DNA of 64,000 nt from Eremophila alpestris peregrina (taxonomy: Eukaryota; Chordata; Aves; Passeriformes; Alaudidae), in contig WMCF01000021.1 in the NCBI GenBank assembly GCA_009792885.1, positions 2,513,774 to 2,577,773 of the forward strand. The letters are read 5' to 3'. Both the position numbers and the translations under genes were made by a program. Every line of letters begins with the position of its first letter. Within the stretch, counting starts at the first letter, position 1. Under the pieces are notes generated by a model. The model searched no databases. It had not been told where the DNA came from and saw nothing but the letters and a program-made list of their open reading frames with translations. This document shows, piece by piece, positions 13,877 to 24,075 of the stretch.

Positions 13877-14477
13877 TATGCACACTTGTGTTGCTACTTA
13901 GTCACCTCTGCTTTATGTCACTTCATAAATCTCTTCCCCTATATTTTCCTTAATATACATAGTTTAATACCCTTACATCCTGCACTTTTGATTTCCTATG
14001 GTCCAACCTTCCTACTATAAATCATTTCCCAGACAGATGAGAGCATTATTTTTTGAGTTTACCCCAAACACTTGCAGATTTTTCTTTTGCCATCTCTTTA
14101 ATTAAGATCTGTTGGAGTAGTTCTTGCATCATCAAGCTGAAAGTAGCTTTTGTACAGCACAACTTCCATAACACAGATTATAATACTAAATATCAAAAGT
14201 GTACTAAGCAAATGAGACTGTAACTTCTAATTGTTGCAGGAAACACTTTTCCCATTTCTGATGTCTGTTCTCAGTGGCTCTGTTTCCTCAGCTCTCACAG
14301 AATGTCTACTTGCCTACAAAACAGCACTGTAAAGATCAGATGAAGAGTGCCACTGAATGTTTGCCATGGACAGGAAGCAGACTGACATTTGCACAAAGAG
14401 TGAACCCCAAATGCCCCACTCTGATGGGCAGGGGATGCCCAATGTCCCAGTTGCCCAGCCCTGCAGCCCCAGCTCAC

Positions 14478-14552
14478 CCGCCCAGCAGGATCTGCGGCTT
14501 GTTCGACTCACTGGTCACACCAAACACGTCAGGGATCAGGTCTCCGTTGAAG
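14478..14552 (-). CDS. ITFG1: ITFG1 exon 5: third FG-GAP calcium loop
   Basis: A 75-nt exon with acceptor TTTGCAG|C and donor GGCGG|GTGAGC. It encodes FNGDLIPDVFGVTSESNKPQ followed by ILLGG, colinear with the mammalian FNGDLIPDIFGITNESNQPQILLGG region. The split Asp157, Asn159, Asp161 and Asp165 make a third D-x-N-x-D-x-x-x-D loop. It ends in phase 2. It is more GC-rich than the flanking introns. Open frames on either strand across it are shadows. Confidence 0.95.
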
Positions 14553-15144
14553 CTGCAAATGGAACAATGTCAGTGCCACCTCAGCCACTACAGCATTCAA
14601 ACCACCTCTTCTCAAACCCATCTGCACTTGGACATTTTCCCACTGAGCCATGAAGAGCTCTCAGCTGAGGCCACTCTGGATTTTGGCTCTTGCCTGAGCT
14701 GCTGGTAGCAGCAAAGGTCTATCAGTGTTCATACTCTGCCTGTGCTTTGGCTTTCCAGATCTGCTTCCCCTCCAATTTTGTTCACATTTCACAGGTAAGC
14801 ACATTGTGAAAGGGATATTTGCTCATTTTGGTAAGCCAGTAAGGTTTTTGCTTTACAAAATTCACTGAGAAATAAATGGCTTTTTTCCTGAATACTCAGA
14901 GTACTGAAATGAAAGAAATTAAAAGATCATGTAGTTACTATTGCCAGGATAATATAATATACAAAAATTGTAAAGATAACTACTTTGGTTCATCATCTTT
15001 TGTTAGATCAGGTGATCCAACAAACCACCCTGTTCTTAAAAGATAAAGAGCATGTGTTTGAAATTTTAGCATTAAAATATATATTTAAGTTGCTATTAGT
15101 CACCACTATAAATGTGGTTTTCTAAAAAAGTAGGTCATACTTAC
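14553..15144 (-). other. ITFG1: ITFG1 intron 4
   Basis: A 592-bp intron between exons 4 and 5 with GTAAGT donor and TTTGCAG acceptor. No repeat or other feature was seen in it. Confidence 0.85.
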
Positions 15145-15202
15145 TCCATTACTAGAGGCTCATCATGAAAAGTCTTATTTAGGATAGTTTTATGGTTAAG
15201 AT
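15145..15202 (-). CDS. ITFG1: ITFG1 exon 4
   Basis: A 58-nt exon, too short for an ORF scan. Acceptor TTTTCAG|AT and donor GGA|GTAAGT are both strong. Spliced in frame it gives DLNHKTILNKTFHDEPLVMD, aligning with the mammalian segment ending ILNRTFQDEPLIMD. Asn146-Lys-Thr is a glycosylation sequon that is shared in position with mammals. It ends in phase 2 inside the Asp codon that opens the third calcium loop. Confidence 0.94.
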
Positions 15203-16371
15203 CTGAAAACAAAAAACATTAACCTGATTCAGTTACCAATATATTTTGACATTTGCATTTTCGACTAAGACACAATTATTCTATTCATTTAAAACCATCA
15301 GTTTTATGGCTAAAAAAAAGGCACCACTTAATATAAAGAACTAAATAGCTTCCTGAAATTCTGCAGGAAAGGGTGAGTTAAACTCCTCAACAAATTATTC
15401 TAAGTAGATCTTAGTGAAACCTATTTCAGTGTATGACTGCAATCACACAGGTACAGGAAAACTGAAACAGTTGTGATGAAGACAGGCTAAAAGTTTAACA
15501 TTGTTTAATGTTATGTCACTGTAAAAAACATTCTTAATTATACACACTGAGTACTTGAAATAAGCAATAAAGGTAGACTTTCTAAATGGGAAGTGAAGAG
15601 TAAGTTCTAATCAGGTTATCACCTCAGACTTCACTTTTACTTGCAATCCAACACAGTTGTTTAACAGTAGTGATTATTCTTCAGCAGGTGTTGTGGATTA
15701 AAGAATATTTTCCTTTGCTTATCTGTCCTTGTTCAAACCCTAAATTCTCAGGCAACAAGAGACTCCAAGAGTTCACACAATCCATGAGTACCCAAAGACA
15801 GAATCAGCTGTACCTAGAACACTGTTAAGAGACTCCTGACAACTTAACTCTAAAGGTCTTGAAAACTTTCAGCCATAGACACTCTAGAAACCTTTCTTCC
15901 AGTTCCCACTTTAGTGTGTCACTGTCTTTACAGAGTTCAGTTTAACATAAATATTATATTACTGTTGGTAGGTTTAGATATGCTGTTTTGAAAGTTGATG
16001 CACTAAAGTTCACACCAGGTTCCCTGTGCATTTGAAACTGAAGATAAATCTTTTGAGATAGTCTTTGTGAAGCTGACATGCATGATGGGGAAGCCATGAG
16101 AAGCAGCTCCTCAGTTAATTGGTACTGCCAAATTAGAATTCTGTTTGGTTCTATCTGTTGCATAATATACTGCAAGCATTGTTCTCTGTCATTAATTATT
16201 GAACACAGTTTAACAGCAGCATAATATATGGGTGTGAAGCTGAATAGCTGCTAATCCCTATTTCAGCTGTAAAAACAATCATTACACTGTAAAAATAAGT
16301 TGTAACTTCTTGACAATACTTTGAATTATGATGTCTAACAATCTTATTAAGAACCAGTCTCAGCAACTCAC
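15203..16371 (-). other. ITFG1: ITFG1 intron 3
   Basis: About 1.2 kb of AT-rich intron with GTGAGT donor and TTTTCAG acceptor. Nothing else recognisable. Confidence 0.85.
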
Positions 16372-16517
16372 CTAATGTTTGGTTGTGTCCCCAGAAAATG
16401 AACACTGAGAGTTCATCCTTGCCATGGCCTGGGGCCTGGGTAGTGAGCAGGACATCCATTTGGGAATCTCCATCATAATCTCCAGGAACTACACTGGTTA
16501 TGGTGAAACCAAGAGAT
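16372..16517 (-). CDS. ITFG1: ITFG1 exon 3: second FG-GAP calcium loop
   Basis: A 146-nt exon with acceptor CTTCCAG|A and donor TTAG|GTGAGT. It encodes residues 89-137 plus one base. The segment SVVPGDYDGDSQMDVLL is nearly invariant in vertebrate ITFG1. Asp102-x-Asp104-x-Asp106-x-x-x-Asp110 is the second calcium loop. VFIFWGHNQTL ends the exon, with the sequon Asn134-Gln-Thr. An open frame runs through the exon and on into both introns; only the part between the splice sites is coding. Confidence 0.96.
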
Positions 16518-17863
16518 CTGGAAGTAAAAACAAAAGCCCCACATGCAAATAACTGTGAAAAGGTGTGCATGAAAAAAGCACTTGTGTGATCAAAGGCTTG
16601 CCCAATTATTATTAGTCCAATACAATTTTACCCCTCAACAACCTGGTTTATGAGAAAGTCTTACCTATTGCAAAAGCATCTCAAAATCAGGCACCTGACA
16701 GGCTGGCCTTGTCTAAGGAAAATGACATTTTAACTCTAAACTTCATCTATCAGGCATTCTTCTGCCATATCCTATTTGTTGATGCTATCTACACTTCATT
16801 AAATCCTCACATTTGTTACAGAACCAGTCAACTCAGATGTGTTTTAGTGAGCAGGATCTTCTGGTTGCATTCCAAGAGCAAGAGCACAAAGCAACAGGAG
16901 CTGTTCAAATAGCAGGAGTCAGGCACAGGTAGGTTTTTTTAAAAGATAATGCCATTTCCTTCTACCTTCTGCCAGGTCTTACTGCTGCTTCCTACCTTTG
17001 TTTGCTCTATCATTTTTTATTTGCTTACCTACTCAGACTCTGCTTTACACACACAAACACAGGTCATGTTAAGGATTAAAAGCAGATCATTTCTAATGCA
17101 TTAAACAAATTAGTTCCTTCCAGGACAGGAGGGGATAAGGAAAAATAAAAATATGTAGAATACAGAAGATGAAGTTGAACTATTAAAGCAATTTAACTTT
17201 TAATATACATAACTCTATTGGTAGGTTTATTCATAAGCAATAACCATAATAGCATTACAGGATATTAAAGCTAGACATATATATGCACATATACAGATTG
17301 GTTTACATTTATTAAAAACTGATTTCTTTTTTAAAGGCCACATGCAAACTTGATAAAGGAACAGATTTCTACTACATTTTTCATAGCTCTTCTAAATCAG
17401 ATTATATTGGCTGGATTCCATTAGTAACTACAGCAAATGGATTCATTTTCCCGAATACATGTCTTGGGATTGATACCAAAGCTAACCACCAAAAAGACCT
17501 ATGTATGCTATGGAATGACAGTTTGCTTCACTAGGAAATCAAAACCTGGAGATCCAAATCAACTACAAACATTCCAGCAGGACAAAACCTAAACCATAAA
17601 TATTCCATAAGGGGTGTGAAGTCACACTTATTAGCTAACAACAGGAATGACACAACTCATCTCCACGGATGCTGTCATCTGACCAACAACACAAAAATGT
17701 CCCAGGAAATGAATCAGGAAGTTGTTCAATGAACCAGAGCTGTAAGGGCAAGCTTACAGAGGTGACAAAGAGGTACCAGGAGCACAGACAATTGCAGGAG
17801 TTCCCACTGAGGGCAGAGAGGCGCTTCCAAGGAAAACAGGCAGCACTGAATATCCACACTTAC
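16518..17863 (-). other. ITFG1: ITFG1 intron 2
   Basis: About 1.3 kb intron with GTAAGT donor and CTTCCAG acceptor. AT-rich; no repeats or genes recognised. Confidence 0.85.
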
Positions 17864-17936
17864 TTCATTGGTAGCTTAACACGGGGCTTGAAGTAGGGTT
17901 CCTTCTGGTCAGCCAAAAAGATCACCAACTCATTCC
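17864..17936 (-). CDS. ITFG1: ITFG1 exon 2
   Basis: A 73-nt exon with acceptor ..GGCAG|GG and donor AA|GTAAGT. It joins exon 1 in phase 1 and gives NELVIFLADQKEPYFKPRVK, which corresponds to the mammalian ITFG1 segment NDLIVFLADQNAPYFKPKVK. It ends in phase 2 within a Lys codon. It belongs to the extracellular propeller-like region, between the first and second calcium loops. It is antisense to an unrelated open frame on the plus strand. Confidence 0.94.
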
Positions 17937-19401
17937 CTGCCAAGGCAAGCAACACCATGAGCAACAGAGAACACTGGAAATGGCTTATATTCAAACCCAA
18001 CACCTAAACAACTCTGCCACAAATGACCACTCCCCACAGCAGCACAAAATTTGAAAGATGCCTCGTATCACCACCTCCCTCTCACTCAAAAGGAGCCTTT
18101 CTTCTACACAACTTAAAGTCAGTAGCATCTCAAAGGATGCTAATATCCCAAATCTTCTTTGGGGGTTTAGTATTAGAACTTTCTCTCTGTTATTTTTATC
18201 ACATTGCCTAAAACTTTCAGTAAGGAATGAAGAAATACTACATATGGAAAAGTAATAGGCAGCAGTTCCACAAAACTAATTAAAGCTTAAAAGCCAACTC
18301 AAATTAATTCTTTTAATACTGTGTCTCACATAGCAGGATCTGATTCTGCTTTCCAGTGTCTGCTGCCCAGAGCACTTTAAAAGAAACTCAGAATTTACTT
18401 GGTTCCCTGCAGCACCTTCTATTTAGAGGCAATGATGCAAGTATCATTTCATTATTTTGGGACAATCTAAATCAAAGCCCATATTTTATGTTGCAGAAGT
18501 AACTGAAATTCAGGGAAGAAAAGAAGAATTTTAACCTCAATGATGAAATAAAATTTTCAGTCAGTAAACCACAATACACACACACATACCTCTGTAAGTA
18601 AAACCCAGCTCACAGTGCAACAATCATGTCTTTTCTTTCCCTCATTCTCCAATAAACCCAGCTGCAGCACCACAAAATCCTTCTCTATAAAAGCATAATT
18701 CTAAGGCTCCAAACTTGAGCCACCACAGTACTTTTTAAGAGCATTGTTCTGTGGCAGAGCTCACAGGTGTGAAATAGCAGAGAACACAAATCTCCTCACT
18801 ATGAAACAAAAGGCACCTGCCACAAGCCTCTGCAAGAGCAGGGGAATCCACCACCAAATGAGTACATCAACAGGAGAGTAAATGAACTCTCAGAGAGGCC
18901 AGAGTGATGCTGTCTGAGCTGCAGCACACATTCCTGGAGAGGGAAAGGCCTGGCACAGGTGAGGGGCAGCAGCACAGGGTTGCCTGCTGGGCCTGGAGCT
19001 CCCACTTCACACCTCACACACTCATCTGCATATTTACTAAAGGAATGACCAGCACAGAGAAGCAAATGGGCTTTTACACATACCAGCTTCCAAGTTTAGT
19101 TACAACACTGAGAAATGACATCTTTTGGTTATTAAAGATAGAGATATAAAAATTTCAGCTCAGTGCTCATCAACAGTCAAAACAAATTAACTATTAAAAA
19201 TTATTACATCAACAGAGAACAGAATTGCTATGCCACTACAATCAATCCTAAATGCTGTTGGCAGCTCTGTATTCTTTTGGAGATAAGAGGACAGTGATAA
19301 AATAACCCAGTGCATTGGAGGGTGTGAAAAAACAGGAACAGTTTCCATATAAACAGTAATTATGGAGATTAGAGGTCTCAGGCTGAGTATCTGTGTGATA
19401 T

Positions 19402-19425
19402 ATCACACACACACACATATATATG
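19402..19425. repeat. CA/TA dinucleotide microsatellite
   Basis: A CA run followed by a TA run in ITFG1 intron 1. Confidence 0.85.
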
Positions 19426-20974
19426 AAATAACTACCACAGAAGTTTCCCAAATTGCCCAATGGAATGCAGCAGGTGAACAGGGGAATGTTCACTCACTGC
19501 CCTGTACTACCAGCAGAGCCATAACCAGAAGCTGGTACATTGAACTAGCAGCCAGCATGAGCTTCCCCACTGACCTGTACATGCACAGACTCACAAAGCA
19601 GGTAAATGTATGCACAACTCCATTTATCTGTACATTCTGAGGTTCAAAAAGTGACTAAACCCAGAGCCCACTGGTACTTTTGAATTGGTCTTGCAACAGG
19701 ACACTTCTGGACTCGGATTATCCCTTACATTCAGTGAGCTTACTATTTCTTACAAAGGTATGAGCACAATCTGACTTTCTTTTATGTATCTGAGCATATG
19801 GAACATTACTCTCATTCAACTGAAGTAATGCAAGATCAGAAAAATAATATACATCCAGCAAAAGGTCCAAGACATCATCCCCATTTCTTTTTAAGGGTCA
19901 GGACTTTTAGGACTGGGCTGCTTTACAGCTTCTCTAAGTCTGGTGTCTTCTCCAGTGCTCATCTCCTCATGCTATTTACAACTGGCTGCCATTTATCCCA
20001 CCATTTAGAACTATTACCTTTTGTTTTGAGAGTAGTCTGTAGTCACTTTCCAACAGGACTTAAGTTATAAAAAATAATGTTTTCAACTATGTCATTTCAA
20101 GTTGATTTTTACATGAAGTATCACACAGGAAAATGATTTATCAAGTGCTGCCATAGAGACACAAAGAAATCACAAATCTTGTTTCTGAAATTTATAGCTG
20201 TTCACATTTTTATATGCACTCATCTGAAAGATAAGAAAGTAAAAATTATTTCTCTTATCATGGACATTCATTTTAAACCTGATCATTTCCTCAGTAGATG
20301 AGCCAGTGGAGCATTTCTAGGCAGCCATGCACTTCAATAACTCATCTAAATGGGAAAGTCACTTATGCTTTACCAAAGCTACTTAGAAAAAACATTTCTG
20401 AGATTGAAGGAATAAAAAAGGTGAATCTGAGAAAAAAATTTACTATCTTAATGTGCTTCAAGAAAGTAAAATAACCCAAGATTAATGTCTGCAAATAACA
20501 CCGACCACTGAAAATAAGCCCTGATTTGAGGTCTCTCCGTATCTGAAGCTTTAAGAGAAACTTGTGGCAGGGGACAGCTGTTATAAATTTCTCTACCCTG
20601 ACACTTTAACATAATGTTCGAAGTAGGATAATGTGCAATTTTCCCTCCACATTTGTGAAATGTTCATCTCCAAAAATATTGTGAAAGCAGGAGCAACACA
20701 ACAATTTGCGACCATTCAAGTTGAAGGATGAAGCCTCTCCATTATTTCACAACATAAATTCAACTTTAAAGAAACATGCGCCCTATATGAACCATTCCAG
20801 TGCAAACTGAACGCCGTACTCCACACGGGAAATGCCTCGGGAGCAACTCAAGTGCCAGTTCCATCCTGCAAACAATGTTGTGTTCACCGGGCCGGCCCCG
20901 GGCGGCACAGCCCCGGGCACTGCGGCCCAGGGGAAGGCGAGGGGCCGGTAACCCGCAGATGCCGGGGCTCGCAG

Positions 20975-20998
20975 GGATGGATGGATGGATGGATGGAT
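20975..20998. repeat. GGAT microsatellite (6 units)
   Basis: Six perfect GGAT units within the CpG island, in ITFG1 intron 1 just inside the first exon. Confidence 0.95.
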
Positions 20999-21206
20999 CA
21001 GCGAGCCCATCGCCTCTCCCGGCCGGGAGCTGGCACCGGCAGCGCCGTGCTCAGCCCCAAACCCGCTCACCCCGGCCCTCCGCTCCCCCCGGGGCTGCCG
21101 GGGCACGGCACCCGGAGCTGTGTCCCCTTGGCTGCGAGGGGACAGGAGCCCAGCCCATCCCGCCTGTGTCCCCAGAGCCCCGGCCCGCCGCCGGCCGCGC
21201 ACTCAC

Positions 21207-21399
21207 CGCCGCGCAGCACGAACAGGTCCGTCTGCTTGTCCGAGTTGAAGTCGCCGAAGGCCGCCAGGGTCCCGCGGGCCTCGGGCCCGAAGAGCTGAGC
21301 GGTGACATTCTGCAGGGCGCGGGCGGGCCCCGGCAGGACCAGCAGCAGGAGCAGGGCCAGCAGCGGGCCGAGCGGCGGGCACGGCCCGCGGGCCCCCAT
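21207..21399 (-). CDS. ITFG1: ITFG1 exon 1: signal peptide and first FG-GAP calcium loop
   Basis: Codes for residues 1-64 plus one base of codon 65. The ATG at 21399-21397 has G at -3 and G at +4, a strong Kozak context. Residues 1-28 are a signal peptide: a Leu-rich core at residues 13-22 followed by an Ala-Arg-Ala cleavage motif at 26-28. Asn31-Val-Thr is an N-glycosylation sequon. Asp50-x-Asn52-x-Asp54-x-x-x-Asp58 is a calcium loop of the FG-GAP/EF-type class, in the conserved context AAFGDFNSDKQTDLFVLR. The donor at 21206-21201 reads GTGAGT, phase 1. The frame stays open upstream to 21531 because of CpG-rich sequence. I chose the ATG at 21399 because the signal peptide starts directly after it. 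Confidence 0.95.
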
Positions 21400-21567
21400 C
21401 GCGCACGGCCTCGCCCCGCCCGCGCTCTGACGGCGGCGGGGGCGGGCCCGGCCGCGCTTTGCGGCAGCGGGGCCCCGGCAGCGCTTTACGGCGGCAGGAG
21501 GCAGCAGGGCCGGGCCGGGCCCGCCGCGCACTCAGCGCCCACACAGCGCCCGCGGGCCCGCAGCGCC
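21400..21567. promoter_or_regulatory. Bidirectional ITFG1-PHKB promoter / shared 5' flank
   Basis: The 168 bp between the two divergent start codons must hold both 5' UTR ends and core promoter elements unless the transcripts overlap. GC boxes of Sp1 type are visible at 21412-21421 (CGCCCCGCCC) and 21438-21447 (GGGGGCGGGC). There is no TATA box. A CRE half-site TGACG lies near 21428, and a near-complete CRE (GACGTCA) lies at 21589-21595, just inside PHKB exon 1. Transcription start sites cannot be placed from sequence. Confidence 0.75.
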
Positions 21568-21637
21568 ATGGCCGCCGCTCACATGGCCGACGTCAGCTGG
21601 AAGATGCTGGAGCTGCGCGCTCGCTCCAAACGCTCAG
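21568..21637 (+). CDS. PHKB: PHKB exon 1 (constitutive N-terminus)
   Basis: Codes for residues 1-23 plus one base: MAAAHMADVSWKMLELRARS then KRS-G. The mammalian counterpart has VSWKVLERRARTKRSG. The ATG at 21568 has G at -3 and G at +4; a second in-frame ATG at 21583 has a weaker context. The basic stretch at residues 17-22 precedes Ser25, encoded by exon 2, in the context KRSGSIYEPLK. In the rabbit enzyme this is the PKA/autophosphorylation region. The donor is TCAG|GTCTGA, atypical at +3 to +6, but it is the only position that keeps the phase and the conserved Arg-Ser-Gly-Ser junction. The frame is also open upstream only because of CpG-rich sequence. Confidence 0.93.
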
Positions 21638-24020
21638 GTCTGACCTCTTGGCTTGGAGCTCCGGGGATCCCGCTGCCTCCCGTCACTCACCGCCCCGCTC
21701 CCGCACGCCCTGCCCCGCTCCCGGCCCGGGGCTGTTTGCCCGTCCCCGCCGTGTCTCTCGGCGGCGGTGCCGGCCCTGAGGGGACAGCCCCAGGTGCCGC
21801 AGCAGTGTCCCCTGTGCCCACGGGCGTAAAGGCTCCTGCCGTGTTTAGTACCGCGGTGCAGAGAGGGTTGCGGTTGTGGAACATGTCAGGTGTTTAGGGG
21901 AAAGTACCAGCTTGTGCCAGGCTCCCCTTAGGTAACCTTTCACAGCGTGGGAATTGCTTGTTCTGGACGTGGACTGTGAGGCAGCTACGTTCTGGCCTAA
22001 ACCAAAGGGTGATGTTTGCCCAGTTAGCCTGAATTTCTGAACTTCAGAACACTTGGGGTTTGAATTTTTTTGTTTGGGTTTTTTTCTTAATTTTTTTTAA
22101 AAACTTCTACAGTAATAGTAGGAGTTTAATTGTTCTGAAGGAAAAAGTTTTCCAGAAGATCCTTGTGTTTATTTATATGCCATACATGCTTGTAAAACTC
22201 AGTTGTCACTTATTTGCATGTTTGGTTGGTTTTGTTGCGCTAAGAACTGATCGGTGTGAAGCTGCAACAGTATGGGGCTCTGTGAGGGCTCTCAAGAACT
22301 GATTGTTACAAGATTGGTCTGATTAATTTGGTTTTGAAAGTCCAATTCAGGCATAGATCGATTGGAAGTGCCCCGATTGGCGTGGCCGCGGGAGGAGGTG
22401 TTTGTGTGAGGCCGGTTCCCGGGGCTGGGATCTGAGGGGTGACTGGCACCCGCAGCCCCAGAGCCCGGCACAGCCAGGGCTGGCACTGCACTGAGTGCGC
22501 GGATCCCAGCCTGGGACAGCACTCACACTGGGGAGTGCCCTGCAGCCTCAGCCTGGGGCTGCACAGGGCTTTCATGGGCTCAGAAACTTCACTGTTTTAA
22601 ACTGCTGCTGCTGCCTGTTACCTTTTTGTTAAACGTACAAAGAATTGTCTTGTGAGCAATGACAGATTGTTATTGTAGTTCACGTCCTTCTTTCCCAGTT
22701 CATACAGATTTTGTCCAGAGATTGTCTAGAGATTTGTTCATGGTGTTTTAAATAACAACTGAAGAAATTTGCTCAAGAAATAAACATTCTTTTAGATGAA
22801 AAGTTTTTCTGATAAAAGAGTTGATTTAAAAATCAAGTTTTATTTATTGTCTTTCAGGTAACATTCATATCTAAAAATAAAAATAGTGTTCTTATATTTC
22901 AAGTTTACTGCTGCATCTTTATGTTGTAATTTGTATAACTTCAGGGCTTTTTTCTTCCTTCCTGGCCCTGGCAGAAGGAGACATGGTTGAGATTATCACA
23001 GAAAGTGACAGAAACTCCCCCACATGTTTGTGCTTTGGCTGAGGCCTGTGCTGGAGTTCACAAACAGCACTCTTTTGTTTGATTTTGCTTTTTTTTTTAC
23101 TGGTGTGCTTCTTAGAGTAAGATGTAGTAAGCATGGAGTATAAACACACGTGTCTGGAATGCTCCAGTGACTCATGTTTTATAGCCTGCAGCAATGGATC
23201 ATGTAAGACTGAATCCTGTAGGAGGCAATTTGTATCCTCATGTTTATGTGTATTAAATGAGGAATTACTTTTTTTCCAGTAAAACCAAATTTTATTCAGA
23301 AGTTTTTATTTCCCTTCCTGAAGCAATAGAACACTGTTTCATTTGTTGCTACTCTGATTAGAAGCAGATTCTAAAGATAGTAGGTGATTAGTCTCAAGGC
23401 CCTGAAATTTTTCTTACTTGAAAGATTTAGAAAAACTTGCCGTCATAATTACAGACATGTTTTTCCTATTGTATATTCAAAGTGGAACATGTCCTACCTC
23501 AAATAACTGAGGTGTTCAGTGCCATAAGTAATGTTTATGACTGCAAGAACCATCCTGGTGTACATTTCACACTGGATGAAAGCAGCACTATGCATAAGCT
23601 GAGTTTTAGCTCCTCATCATTAATGTTACTTAACACATTAGTGTGCACAAGTTAAATATTTTTATTTCATCTTGAAATATATCAGATTGTATTCATCATC
23701 TTTTGGTGTTTGTAACAAATTTCCTATTGAATAATAAAGCCCATGTCAAGTATACAAAAGATGGATTTTTTGGTAAACTCAGACAGAGTAAACAACTAAG
23801 TTTAATGGAAGTAAAAGCAAAATGAAACCAGGAGGTCAGGGTAGAAGAAGGAAATATAAGATGTAATGAAAGTTTGTGCTGTGCACTCTGTTGTGTTAAT
23901 AACTCCACTAACATTGCTTTCACTTAATTTAATGCTGATTGCCTTTAACATTTACTAAACAGTTTTGAAAATTACTGTAGCTTAGCCTGAGACGTTTGTG
24001 ATTAGCTGCACCAATTTGAA

Positions 24021-24075
24021 ATGGCCAATTTGGATGATGACAGAGCCTCCTCTGCGCATGCTTTTTTAAAATTTG
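24021..24075 (+). CDS. PHKB: PHKB alternative first coding exon (1B)
   Basis: An ATG with G at -3 and G at +4 opens MANLDDDRASSAHAFLKF plus one base of Gly, followed by a consensus donor G|GTAAGT at 24076. The phase is the same as that of exon 1, so it joins exon 2 as ..FLKFGSIYEPLK. The mammalian alternative PHKB isoform starts with an 18-residue leader of identical length and similar pattern (Met-Ala..., Ser-Ser-Ala-Phe-Leu-Arg-Ser-Gly). It lies in AT-rich intron 1, with a CCAAT-like ACCAATT at 24010. Whether it has its own promoter or is spliced in after exon 1 with reinitiation is not decided by the sequence. Confidence 0.82.

Larger units (their letters stand above)
11929..14477 (-). other. 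ITFG1: ITFG1 intron 5
   Basis: About 2.5 kb of AT-rich intron. It holds a short TTTA microsatellite near 12495-12512 and the Nextera adapter artefact with duplicated flank at 13708-13876. The true length is therefore probably 103 bp shorter than shown. No exon-like or conserved coding sequence was seen. Confidence 0.85.
17937..21206 (-). other. ITFG1: ITFG1 intron 1
   Basis: About 3.3 kb intron. Its 5' end (20870-21206) lies in the CpG island and carries a six-unit GGAT microsatellite at 20975-20998. A short CA/TA microsatellite lies near 19402-19425. The region 18810-19010 is GC-richer but I do not recognise it as a known repeat. Confidence 0.82.
1..21399 (-). other. ITFG1: ITFG1 gene, 5' part (exons 1-6, minus strand, partial)
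   Basis: Six exons read on the minus strand join in frame into 213 residues plus the first base of codon 214. They start with a signal peptide and continue through FG-GAP-type calcium loops that match vertebrate ITFG1 (TIP) throughout. ITFG1 is a single-pass type I membrane protein with an extracellular beta-propeller-like FG-GAP region and a C-terminal transmembrane helix. The mammalian protein has about 610 residues, so roughly one third is present here. Every junction is GT-AG. The gene continues beyond position 1, since no exon encoding the next part of the protein was found between 1 and 11833. It is divergent from PHKB, with which it shares a CpG-island promoter. Confidence 0.95.
20870..21870. 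promoter_or_regulatory. CpG island spanning the ITFG1 and PHKB first exons
   Basis: A sharp switch from AT-rich intron to about 1 kb of very GC- and CpG-rich sequence, falling back to AT-rich after about 21870. It covers both first coding exons and the intergenic gap. Such islands mark constitutive promoters in vertebrates, consistent with the broad expression expected of both genes. Long open frames on both strands here result from the lack of AT-rich stop codons and are not genes. Confidence 0.9.

Noticed and set aside
14274..14708. 144-codon plus-strand frame and overlapping frames
   Set aside because: Antisense to ITFG1 exon 5; no family similarity.
21067..21531. N-terminally extended ITFG1 frame starting at 21531
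   Set aside because: The signal peptide begins directly after the ATG at 21399, which has a strong Kozak context. The upstream residues are Arg/Gly/Pro/Ala-rich CpG-island sequence.
20800..21897. 365-codon plus-strand open frame that includes PHKB exon 1
   Set aside because: It is open only because the CpG island lacks stops. It reads antisense through ITFG1 exon 1 and past the PHKB exon 1 donor. Only 21568-21637 is coding.
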